Origin: Flavobacterium gyeonganense
Lineage (GTDB): Bacteria > Bacteroidota > Bacteroidia > Flavobacteriales > Flavobacteriaceae
Direction: 5' to 3'
DNA: 64,000 nucleotides
NCBI RefSeq assembly: GCF_029625295.1
Contig: NZ_CP121112.1
Span: forward strand, 1,178,001-1,242,000
In this document: piece by piece, positions 55,681 to 63,291 of the stretch
Numbering within the stretch: the stretch's first letter is position 1
Layout of the letters: each line of letters begins with the position of its first letter
Translations under genes and position numbers: made by a program
The notes under the pieces: model-generated
The model's database searches: none
What the model saw: the letters and a program-made list of their open reading frames with translations, nothing else
What the model was told of the DNA's origin: nothing

Positions 55681-55709
55681 GTAGGGTAATCTTTATCAAG
55701 TCTGTTTTA
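55681..55709 (+). promoter_or_regulatory. candidate ECF-dependent promoter of the six-gene cluster
   Basis: GTAGGG (55681-55686), 16 nt, TGTTTTA (55703-55709), identical in layout to the fecR site. Its second block is 26 nt before the ATG at 55736. Sits in the 128-nt gap after the receptor gene. Confidence 0.6.
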
Positions 55710-55735
55710 CTATTAAATCTATTAAAACGAAAAAA

Positions 55736-56125
55736 ATGAAGAAAAAAATAATCCTTGCAACTTTAGCAATAATTGCATTAGGAGCATTTGGTTATTACTA
55801 TGTCTGGTATGGAGGTGCCAGAAATGTTTCGGCCGAAGACGCTGCTTTTAGTGTTTCATCAAAAAACATCATTGATGAATTTGATTCTGATATTGAAAAA
55901 TCAAACACAAAATACCTCGAAAAAGCAATAGCTGTAAAAGGAATTGTCAGCAAAATAAGCCCAAAACAAATTATTATAGACCATACCATTGTTTGTGATT
56001 TAAAAGAATCTGACCCCTCAATTAAACAAGGTCAGCCTTTGACCCTAAAAGGAAGAGTTGTAGGATATGATGACTTAATGGGCGAATTAAAATTAGACCA
56101 GTGTTCAGTAGTAAATAACGATTAA
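55736..56125 (+). CDS. membrane-anchored OB-fold (tRNA_anti-like) protein
   Basis: A 129-residue protein with an N-terminal anchor (about 5-26), followed by a segment DAAFSVSSKNIIDEFDSDIEKSNTKYLEKAIAVKGIV and an OB-fold: VKGIVSKISPKQIIIDHTIVCDL and LTLKGRVVGYDDLMGELKLDQCSVV, matching the tRNA_anti-like family (PF12869). These are exported OB-fold proteins of unknown ligand in Bacteroidota. It is the first gene of the six-gene cluster behind the candidate ECF promoter. Confidence 0.85.
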   Translation: MKKKIILATLAIIALGAFGYYYVWYGGARNVSAEDAAFSVSSKNIIDEFDSDIEKSNTKYLEKAIAVKGIVSKISPKQIIIDHTIVCDLKESDPSIKQGQPLTLKGRVVGYDDLMGELKLDQCSVVNND

Positions 56126-56135
56126 TACAATTAAA

Positions 56136-56999
56136 ATGAGGAATTTTTTAAGCTTTGTGCTTGTGTTTTTTTTAACGGCAAATCTATTTGCCCAGGACGA
56201 TTTGCTAAATCAGTTAGACACCATTAAATCAGATGAAAAACAAATAGAAATTGCCGCTTTCAAAGGTTTGCAGATAGGTAACATGCAATCTACAAAGCTA
56301 CCTGCAAAAGGAGAATGGTATATGCTTGTTTCACACCGTTTTGGTGATTTATCTGAAGGATTTAATAATTTCTTTGGTTTAGATAATGCCCTTACAAAAT
56401 TTGGCGGAATCTATGGTGTAACAAACTGGCTAAGCTTTGGTGCTACACGCCATACCTATAATAAAATCTATGAAGTTACAGCCAAATATAAAATGGCGAA
56501 TCAGGAAGTAAACGGATTTCCTGTTACAATTGTGGGATATAATACGATGGATATCAATAGCGCACTGGAAAAAGAAATATATCCGAACATTCAATTTTCG
56601 GATCGTTTGGCTTTTACAACTCAATTGCTAGTTTCCAGAAAAGTAAATGAAAAGCTTTCTGTCGAATTGGGACTTATTAATGTTTACAAAAATTTATACG
56701 ACGATTCAATTGAACAGCAAAATGTATTTTCTGCAGCAGGAGGGTTACGATATAAAATTGCCAAAAGAATGAGCGTTAATCTTGAATACGCCGCGCGTGT
56801 CATTACAGAAGAAAAAGCTACAGACCCCTATCATAATCCGCTTACAGTTGGTTTAGATATAGAAACCGGGGGACACATTTTTCAACTCGTATTCTCAAAC
56901 AGCCAGCCTATGAATGATGTTGCAGTATTCTCAACTGCGTCAGGAGACTGGAATAAAGGAAAGATTTATTTTGGATTTAACATGTACAGATCCTTTTAA
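56136..56999 (+). CDS. DUF5777 beta-barrel outer-membrane protein
   Basis: A 287-residue protein with a signal peptide (to about residue 20) and alternating hydrophobic strands. KLPAKGEWYMLVSHRFGDLSEGFNNFFGLDNALTKFGG and YGVTNWLSFGATRHTYNKIYEVTAKYKM are the DUF5777 pattern. It ends in an aromatic outer-membrane sorting strand (FGFNMYRSF). Function unknown. 10 nt after the OB-fold gene, one operon. Confidence 0.9.
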   Translation: MRNFLSFVLVFFLTANLFAQDDLLNQLDTIKSDEKQIEIAAFKGLQIGNMQSTKLPAKGEWYMLVSHRFGDLSEGFNNFFGLDNALTKFGGIYGVTNWLSFGATRHTYNKIYEVTAKYKMANQEVNGFPVTIVGYNTMDINSALEKEIYPNIQFSDRLAFTTQLLVSRKVNEKLSVELGLINVYKNLYDDSIEQQNVFSAAGGLRYKIAKRMSVNLEYAARVITEEKATDPYHNPLTVGLDIETGGHIFQLVFSNSQPMNDVAVFSTASGDWNKGKIYFGFNMYRSF

Positions 57000-57034
57000 A
57001 ACAACAACTATTTAAGTTAAAATATCATCTCAAT

Positions 57035-57385
57035 ATGAAAAAGAATATATTAATAATACTATTTTCCTGTGCTGCATTTTTAGTCTCGTGTACACCAAGA
57101 ACTTACGAAGAAATTTCAGAAACAGAGACAAATACTTCACCTACTTATACAGCAAACGTTGGTCCAGTCATACAAGCAAATTGTGTGAGCTGTCACTCAG
57201 CAGGAGGCCGATTCCCAACTTTACAGACTTACGAGCAGGTAAAAGATGCCACTCAAAACGGTGACCTAATTTGCAGAATTGACCAAACTCAGTCTTGCGG
57301 AAACGTAATGCCGAGATCGGGAGCCATGCCAAGACAAACTATTGATATGATTATACTTTGGCAAAAAGAAGGATATAAAAATTAA
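57035..57385 (+). CDS. mono-heme c-type cytochrome-like lipoprotein
   Basis: A 116-residue protein with a lipobox (FLVSC, Cys19) and one heme-attachment motif CVSCH at residues 50-54, preceded by VGPVIQAN and followed by GGRFPTLQTYEQVK, a pattern of small membrane-linked cytochromes. A second Cys pair region lies at about 82-90 (CRIDQTQSCGNVMPRSGAMP). The Met in MPRSGAMP may be an axial ligand. Likely an electron carrier at the outer membrane or periplasm. Third gene of the cluster. Confidence 0.9.
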   Translation: MKKNILIILFSCAAFLVSCTPRTYEEISETETNTSPTYTANVGPVIQANCVSCHSAGGRFPTLQTYEQVKDATQNGDLICRIDQTQSCGNVMPRSGAMPRQTIDMIILWQKEGYKN

Positions 57386-57397
57386 AATATATTTAAA

Positions 57398-57943
57398 ATG
57401 AAAGAAATAATAATATCTGCATTGTTTTTATTAGCGGGAAACGTAGTTTTTTCGCAAAAGATGATCACCAGAACCGGTGAAGTAAAATTTGAAGCTTCCA
57501 TGCCTGCTTTTGAGGAGGTAGCGGCGACTAATAAAACAACCTCCTGCATTCTTGAAAAAAGTACAGGTGACTTTGTAGCCCTCACCCTGATAAAATCATT
57601 CAAATTCAAAGCACCTTTAATGGAAGAACATTTTAATGAAAATTATATGGAATCTTCCCAATATCCAAAAGCGACTTTTAAAGGAAAGATTTTAAATTTT
57701 GATGCCAAAAAATTGTCTGCTTCAAAAACAGCTTACGATTTAGAAGGTGATTTAACCATTCATGGTGTTACTAAAAAAATAAAAACCAAAATCAATCTTA
57801 CCTTAAACGGGGCCAAAATTCTGGCATCTAGTGCAATTTCAGTTAAACCACAGGATTACAAAATTGAAATTCCAAGCCTGGTAAAAGGAAAAATTGCCGA
57901 AAACGTAAAAGTTGCCATGAATTTCGTTCTTGAAGCTAATTAA
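57398..57943 (+). CDS. YceI family protein
   Basis: A 181-residue protein with a signal peptide (to about residue 20). MITRTGEVKFEASMPAFEEVAATN, FKFKAPLMEEHFNENYMESSQYPKATFKGKI and LEGDLTIHGVTKKIKTKINL are the YceI lipocalin-like barrel. YceI proteins bind long isoprenoids such as quinones. Starts 12 nt after the cytochrome gene, which supports a redox link. Predicted periplasmic. Confidence 0.95.
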   Translation: MKEIIISALFLLAGNVVFSQKMITRTGEVKFEASMPAFEEVAATNKTTSCILEKSTGDFVALTLIKSFKFKAPLMEEHFNENYMESSQYPKATFKGKILNFDAKKLSASKTAYDLEGDLTIHGVTKKIKTKINLTLNGAKILASSAISVKPQDYKIEIPSLVKGKIAENVKVAMNFVLEAN

Positions 57944-57960
57944 TCAAAACTATTTCTACT

Positions 57961-58476
57961 ATGAAAAAATTAGTATTGCTTACAATGTTGCTTTTCTTTT
58001 CTATTTCTAAAGCACAAGACAAAACCGTTTTTGATGTTGCAAGAAACGGAACTTTAGCAGAGATTCAAAACCTAAACAAATCAAACCCGGATTTAATCAA
58101 TTCGCTTAACGAAAATAAAACAAGTCCGTTGATCCTGGCTTGCTACAGAGGAAACCTTGAAGTTGCGCAATTTTTAATAGAAAATGTAAAAGATATTAAC
58201 TACAATTCTGATATGGGAACGGCTCTAATGGCGGCAACGTATAAAAACCAGCCACAATTAGTAAAACTATTATTAGAGAAAAAAGCAAATCCAAATGCAA
58301 CAGATGCAAACGGAATAACAGCATTGTCACTCGCTGTTCAATTTAAGAATACTGAATTAGTAAAAATGCTTTTAGATTATAAAGCGGATAAAACAATTAA
58401 AGATAACAAAGGAAAAACAGCATTTGAATATGCTGTTTTTTCTCAAAATGAACCCATCATTAACCTTTTAAAATAA
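57961..58476 (+). CDS. exported ankyrin-repeat protein
   Basis: A 171-residue protein with a signal peptide (to about residue 19) and about four ankyrin repeats from 30 on: ENKTSPLILACYRGNLEVAQFLIEN, MGTALMAATYKNQPQLVKLLLEKKANPNATD, NGITALSLAVQFKNTELVKMLLDYKAD, KGKTAFEYAVFSQNEPIINLL. A periplasmic protein-protein scaffold; partner unknown but the operon suggests the neighbouring envelope proteins. Confidence 0.92.
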   Translation: MKKLVLLTMLLFFSISKAQDKTVFDVARNGTLAEIQNLNKSNPDLINSLNENKTSPLILACYRGNLEVAQFLIENVKDINYNSDMGTALMAATYKNQPQLVKLLLEKKANPNATDANGITALSLAVQFKNTELVKMLLDYKADKTIKDNKGKTAFEYAVFSQNEPIINLLK

Positions 58477-58483
58477 GTAAATC

Positions 58484-59260
58484 ATGAAAAAAATTACTCT
58501 TTTAACTTTTTTATTAATTGGTATAAGCTGTTTTGCCCAGCAAAAATCGACAGGAGATGTTACTTTGTCAAATAATATGACAGCCAATTTAACATTAAAT
58601 AACAACACATCAAAAGCCACTATTAAACTCACCGGCCCTTCTGATAGATGGTTTGCTTTGCAGTTTGGAAATTTTGCAAATGGTGGTGGTATGGTCTCAG
58701 GACAAGATTTAATATACTCAAACGGGAGCACTCTGGTTGATGCAAGACAAAACGGAGTTGGCGTTACTCCAAGTACAGATGCTACACAAAACTGGACTGT
58801 AACTTCTAATACCGTAGTCTCCGGAATTAGAACTATAATAGCAGAACGAAATTTTTCAACCGGTGATGCAAATGATTATACCTTTAATTATACAAACACT
58901 ACTATAGATTTTGCATGGGCCAAAAATAGCTCTGCCGGACAATCACTAAACAATCATGGAGGAAACCGCGGATATGCTATAGATACAGCTTTATCTACTA
59001 CTTTGGGTGTAGAAGATTTTGGGTTAAAAGCATCTTCAATTTCTCCAAATCCATCAAACGGAAATTTTACCATTGAAACGAAAACAGGTTTAGATAAAAT
59101 AAATGTATATTCTTTAGTAGGGACACTTGTTGAGAGTATTGAAGTAAAAAACAAAGCTAATACTGTTGATGTATCATTGAAAAGTTTGCAATCTGGAATT
59201 TACCTAATAGAATTGCAAAACGATCAGGAAAAAACGTGGAAAAAAATAATTATCAAATAG
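58484..59260 (+). CDS. DOMON-domain protein with T9SS type A sorting domain
   Basis: A 258-residue protein: signal peptide (1-19), DOMON-like domain (about 24-165: SDRWFALQFGNF, MVSGQDLIYSNGS, TQNWTVTSNT, IAERNFSTGDANDY) and a T9SS sorting domain (about 184-258: SISPNPSNGNFTIE … IYLIEL…KKIIIK). DOMON domains of the cellobiose-dehydrogenase type bind heme b through a Met and a His; here Met70 and His158 are in comparable places. If so, this is a surface-attached heme protein exported by T9SS. Last gene of the cluster. Confidence 0.88.
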   Translation: MKKITLLTFLLIGISCFAQQKSTGDVTLSNNMTANLTLNNNTSKATIKLTGPSDRWFALQFGNFANGGGMVSGQDLIYSNGSTLVDARQNGVGVTPSTDATQNWTVTSNTVVSGIRTIIAERNFSTGDANDYTFNYTNTTIDFAWAKNSSAGQSLNNHGGNRGYAIDTALSTTLGVEDFGLKASSISPNPSNGNFTIETKTGLDKINVYSLVGTLVESIEVKNKANTVDVSLKSLQSGIYLIELQNDQEKTWKKIIIK

Positions 59261-59298
59261 TTGGAAGGCTGTCAAAAGCCAAAATTAATTGTTAGAAT

Positions 59299-59344
59299 AA
59301 AGTGTCAAAACTATTTAACTCCAAAATAGTTTGACGCTTTTTTT
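59299..59344 (+). terminator. terminator of the six-gene cluster
   Basis: AAGTGTCAAAACTATTT / AAATAGTTTGACGCTTTTTTT with a short loop; 38 nt after the DOMON stop. Confidence 0.88.
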
Positions 59345-59387
59345 ATTGCATATCATGTTTTAATATTTCAATCGAAAGTTATTCAGA

Positions 59388-59420
59388 CAAAAAAAGAGGT
59401 TAGAAAAAACTCTAACCTCT
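59388..59420 (-). terminator. terminator of the hmuY-like gene
   Basis: AGAGGTTAGA / TCTAACCTCT (59395-59404 with 59411-59420) with a T-run on the minus strand; convergent with the preceding terminator. Confidence 0.85.
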
Positions 59421-59481
59421 ATCAAAAAAAAATAAAAAAAACCAAGTTATTAACTAATTGAAAGTTAAATATTGTAATCTC

Positions 59482-60111
59482 TTAGAATGTTGTAGTACTA
59501 TTTGCCTGATATGCGAAGTTAAAAGTATAGAATCTGGATTCAGATGTTGCAGTTGGAGTTGCCGGAGCTCCTTTGTAATAGCTTAAAAATTCAACTTTTG
59601 CATATTTACCATCGTGAGTTTTTACAACAAATACCTTTCCTGCTTTGGCGGTAATTATATGAGTCTGTCCGTTATAATCATACCAAGCATTTGCTCCTGA
59701 AGTTGGAAATGCATACACTGAAGCCGCATCCTGAGTGAAAGTGTTTGCAACCGGAAATGTTGTAACACTGGCAAATGCTCCAGAAACAATACTCACAGCA
59801 CCTGATCCTGTTCTTGATGGTTCACCTGCATCTTCAGCATTATATTTAGCTCCTCCATTTACGATAATTACTGTACCACGGAATGCGATGTCCCATTTAT
59901 CTGTAGTGACAATTTTATTTTCAGAAAAACTGAATTTTGTGAATTCACCTCCAACTGGCTGTCCTTGCCCGCCTGTTTGTGGCGCCGGAAGATCAGAAAC
60001 TTTTATAGTTTCAACAGCCGGAATCGTATCGTTATTATCATCGTCACTACTGCAAGATGCTGTAAAAATAAATAATGCTAAAAATGAAAGTTTTAAGAAT
60101 TGTGTTTTCAT
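59482..60111 (-). CDS. hmuY: HmuY-family heme-binding lipoprotein
   Basis: A 209-residue lipoprotein (TASC, Cys20, followed by SSDDDNND as an outer-membrane-surface tether signal). FTKFSFSENKIVTTDKWDIAFRGTVIIVNGG and the C-terminal SESRFYTFNFAYQA match the HmuY family (heme acquisition in Bacteroidota). HmuY extracts heme and hands it to HmuR. It follows the receptor gene by 26 nt on the same strand. Confidence 0.9.
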   Translation of the reverse strand: MKTQFLKLSFLALFIFTASCSSDDDNNDTIPAVETIKVSDLPAPQTGGQGQPVGGEFTKFSFSENKIVTTDKWDIAFRGTVIIVNGGAKYNAEDAGEPSRTGSGAVSIVSGAFASVTTFPVANTFTQDAASVYAFPTSGANAWYDYNGQTHIITAKAGKVFVVKTHDGKYAKVEFLSYYKGAPATPTATSESRFYTFNFAYQANSTTTF

Positions 60112-60137
60112 GGTAAAGGTGTTTAAATAAATATTAA

Positions 60138-62204
60138 TTAAAAATTATATTGAATTCTTGCAAAAAGCTGTCTTCCGGCAAGGCTCGGAATCTGTCCCGG
60201 ATCTGTATAATCAAATAAATTATTAGCCCCAGCCTGAAGCATTAATTTATCAGCTACAGTTTTTGAAATTGATAAATTGGTTAAAAAGTAGTCATTTACA
60301 AATTTGTCGTATTTATCCAGAATGCTATTTCCATTGCTATCAAACATTCCGTATTTACTTTTATAAAAAACACGCAAATTAATATCGGTTTTTATCTTTG
60401 GAATCGTGTACAAAACTTTAAGATTGGCTGTATGTTTTGATCTGTTATATATTCCAAAATAATCTGATTTATTGATTTTAACCGTTTGTAGCTCTGAATT
60501 ACGGATATATTGATAGTCTTCAAAATTGTCAACAACATCCTCATTTTTGGCAATTAAATATTGGTATCCTAATGATAAAGAGAATTCTTTGGTAAAACTA
60601 TACGTTGAATTATACTCTATACCATAGGTGAAAATTTTATCGAAATTAGAATAACTAAAAATATTCTGACCGTTTGTTTTTTGAGCCACAACCTGTGTAT
60701 CAATCAAATTACTAATAGTATTGTAGAAGGCATTGATATCCATTCTTAGTTTATTTCTTTTATAATAAGTTCCAAAATTGAAATTGATTGAACTTTCTGC
60801 TTCTAATGGTTTGTCAAAACTAATTCCTGCTATTCTGGATAAAAGCTGTCCCTGCTCTTCAAACTGATCCAGACGAGCTTCGGCAACATTATACCCTAAA
60901 ACGGTGTAACCAACAGAAGGATTCGTAAAATCGAAATACAACTGACGGAAATCCGGTGCTTTATAGCCATACCCAACCGAAGATTTTAAAGATAAATTAT
61001 TATTAATTTTATAATTTACAGCTAGCTTAGGACTTAACTGCGATGCATAAACACTATGATTATCATACCTGAATCCGGCCAGAATATTCCACTTCTCAGT
61101 AGGATTGTAATCATATTGTACAAAAACATACTGCGAATTAAATTTCACATTATCTTTAAAATAGGTTCTGTCCAGACTTTCATAATTTAATCCTACTCCG
61201 GCTGTTAACTTGTCCTTATTTATTGAAACAGTAGTTCTGACCTCGGGTCTGAAAAGCCATTGGTCGTAATATGTATCTTCATAACGAACATCGCTCTGGT
61301 CATTTAAAAACGAATCATTTTTATAATTGGTCGCATAAAATTCATATTCAGAATATACTTTAGGAGTCCATTTGTGTTCTAATTTGATTTGCGAATTCCA
61401 TTCGTTTTCCTTTGCTTCGCCACTATATATTTCAGATCCAATCACAGCTGCATTATCTGCTTTTTGATTAAAAAAACGATTACTTACAATTAGTTTCAGA
61501 TTTTCAGAAAAATCATAATATAATTTTGGCTGAATTGTAGTATTATAGTATCCTTCTACATTTTTCAGTACTGAACTTTCGTTCAAATCAAATCCATCGG
61601 TTGAATAATAGTTAGCAAACAAATTGGCTGCAAATTTCTTTTTCTTCCAAAGCAAATTAGCATTGGCATCACTGGTATTAAATGTTGCATACCTATAAGA
61701 AAGACCGCCTGCCAACATATCTTTCTTAGGTCTTTTTGTAATTACATTAATAACTCCACCCATTGCTTCAGAACCATATAAAGCTGATGATGCACCTTTT
61801 ACAATTTCAATTCTCTCAATATTTCCAACAGAAATCCTGGACAAATCCAAAACTCCTGAACTTCTTCCTACAAGTGGCAAACCATCAATCAAAATCATGG
61901 TGTAAGCAGCGTCCATTCCCTGTATTTGAATACCTTCAAAACCACTTTCATCAGGAATTAATATAATACCGGTTTGTTCATTTAAAATTTCATTCAATCT
62001 CGTAACACCAGATTTAATAATCGTTTCAGCAGTAATAATTGTCATTGGCAAAGGCAATGATGAAATTACCCTCTCTGTTCTGGTCGCTGTTGTTACTTTA
62101 ACTTCCGATAATTCATTTGTTTCAATGCTATCTTTTTGCATTTGCTGAGCAATTGTAATTTGACAAAAAACAAATAGTGTAGAAAGGGTAATTTTAATTT
62201 TCAT
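60138..62204 (-). CDS. TonB-dependent receptor (HmuR/heme type)
   Basis: A 688-residue outer-membrane receptor with a signal peptide (to about 19), a plug (about 35-160: TVTATRTERVISSLPLPMTIITAE-type start and SSALYGSEAMGGVINVITKR) and a 22-strand barrel ending LFARIQYNF. It lacks an N-terminal STN or CarboxypepD domain, unlike the 53.1 kb receptor. With hmuY downstream it is best read as a heme importer; the exact ligand is not shown by sequence. Confidence 0.92.
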   Translation of the reverse strand: MKIKITLSTLFVFCQITIAQQMQKDSIETNELSEVKVTTATRTERVISSLPLPMTIITAETIIKSGVTRLNEILNEQTGIILIPDESGFEGIQIQGMDAAYTMILIDGLPLVGRSSGVLDLSRISVGNIERIEIVKGASSALYGSEAMGGVINVITKRPKKDMLAGGLSYRYATFNTSDANANLLWKKKKFAANLFANYYSTDGFDLNESSVLKNVEGYYNTTIQPKLYYDFSENLKLIVSNRFFNQKADNAAVIGSEIYSGEAKENEWNSQIKLEHKWTPKVYSEYEFYATNYKNDSFLNDQSDVRYEDTYYDQWLFRPEVRTTVSINKDKLTAGVGLNYESLDRTYFKDNVKFNSQYVFVQYDYNPTEKWNILAGFRYDNHSVYASQLSPKLAVNYKINNNLSLKSSVGYGYKAPDFRQLYFDFTNPSVGYTVLGYNVAEARLDQFEEQGQLLSRIAGISFDKPLEAESSINFNFGTYYKRNKLRMDINAFYNTISNLIDTQVVAQKTNGQNIFSYSNFDKIFTYGIEYNSTYSFTKEFSLSLGYQYLIAKNEDVVDNFEDYQYIRNSELQTVKINKSDYFGIYNRSKHTANLKVLYTIPKIKTDINLRVFYKSKYGMFDSNGNSILDKYDKFVNDYFLTNLSISKTVADKLMLQAGANNLFDYTDPGQIPSLAGRQLFARIQYNF

Positions 62205-62232
62205 TATTTTTATTAAGTCTTAATAATAAGTG

Positions 62233-62240
62233 CAAATATA
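62233..62240 (-). promoter_or_regulatory. candidate -7 box for the HmuR-type receptor gene
   Basis: CAAATATA reads TATATTTG on the minus strand, 28 nt before the receptor start at 62204. Divergent with the next feature; the two boxes bracket a 32-nt AT-rich core. Confidence 0.45.
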
Positions 62241-62252
62241 TAATTATTTTTA

Positions 62253-62280
62253 TTTGTTCTAAATAAACTTTATATATTTG
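62253..62280 (+). promoter_or_regulatory. candidate promoter for the DUF6607 gene
   Basis: TTTG (62253-62256) and TATATTTG (62273-62280) with 16 nt between, near the Bacteroidota TTG / TAnnTTTG layout; 29 nt before ATG 62310. Confidence 0.5.
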
Positions 62281-62309
62281 CAAAAATTTTTAAACTAAAT
62301 AATTCAGTT

Positions 62310-63211
62310 ATGATTACAAAAAGCCTCTACTTATTAGCCGTTATGGCTGTAACCTGCAGTCTTGGATTCAGTCAGGATAAAAAACAACAGGATATTAAAT
62401 CGATAAAATCCATGTGTGGATGCTATGAAGTGAAATTTAATTTTGCAGAAACTTTTCAGTATGCAAAGGATTCGGCTTCTTATAAACCTTCACAGACAAA
62501 GCACGAGTCTGCTTTAGAATGGGTGGAATTGGTTGAGGACACACCAAATAAAATTGTCATGCAGCATTTATTAATTGTAAGTGACGATATGATCATCAAG
62601 CACTGGAGACAAGACTGGCTGTATGAAAACACGGATTTATATCTGTTCGACAAAAACACATCCTGGAAATATAAAAAACTAGATAAAAAAGCTGTAAAAG
62701 GACAATGGACTCAAAAAGTATATCAGGTAGATGACAGTCCACGATACGAAGGAACTGCAACCTGGGTACATGTTGACGGACAGGATTATTGGGCAAACAT
62801 GACGGATGCTCCCCTGCCAAGAAGAGAACATACAAAACGTAATGATTATAACGTTTTAAAAGAAGAAACATTCATGAAATTACTGCAACTGGTTGGAACC
62901 ATGAACAGGACAATGACAAATTGATTCGTGATGATAGTGGAAAAGATGTTTTGCTGGCGCAGGAAAAAGGAATGGACATTTATACTAAAGTTCCGGATAG
63001 TAAATGTATTGCTGGACAGAAATGGTGGAAGGAAAATAATGCACTTTGGAAAAATGTTCGTGACAAATGGCAAACTCTTTTTGACAGGCATCAGGATTTA
63101 AACTTAGAAACCAAAGTAGAGAAGAAAACGCTTTATTCCCTTTTGTTTGATTTGAAACCAGATGCTGCAAAATCAGAGACTGATGCTATCATCCAAAAGT
63201 TCGTAAAATAA
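62310..63211 (+). pseudogene. DUF6607 protein, split by a -1 frameshift
   Basis: The first part is 204 aa (62310-62924) with a signal peptide and MCGCYEVKFNFAETFQY. The second part starts in another frame. One extra A in the A4 run at 62858-62861 gives NDYNVLKRRNIHEITATGWNHEQDNDKLIRDDSG and a product of about 300 aa, the family length. DUF6607 genes accompany HmuY/HmuR heme loci in flavobacteria, as here. Predicted periplasmic; function unknown. Confidence 0.88.
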
Positions 63212-63230
63212 ATATTTTGTTTTAGTTGTT

Positions 63231-63266
63231 AAAAGAGCCGATAGTTTTAAAACTTATCGGCTCTTT
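63231..63266. terminator. bidirectional terminator, DUF6607 / argS
   Basis: AAAGAGCCGATA (63232-63243) and TATCGGCTCTTT (63255-63266) around AGTTTTAAAAC; A and T runs on both sides. Confidence 0.85.
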
Positions 63267-63291
63267 GTTATTATGTATTTGATATAAGTTC

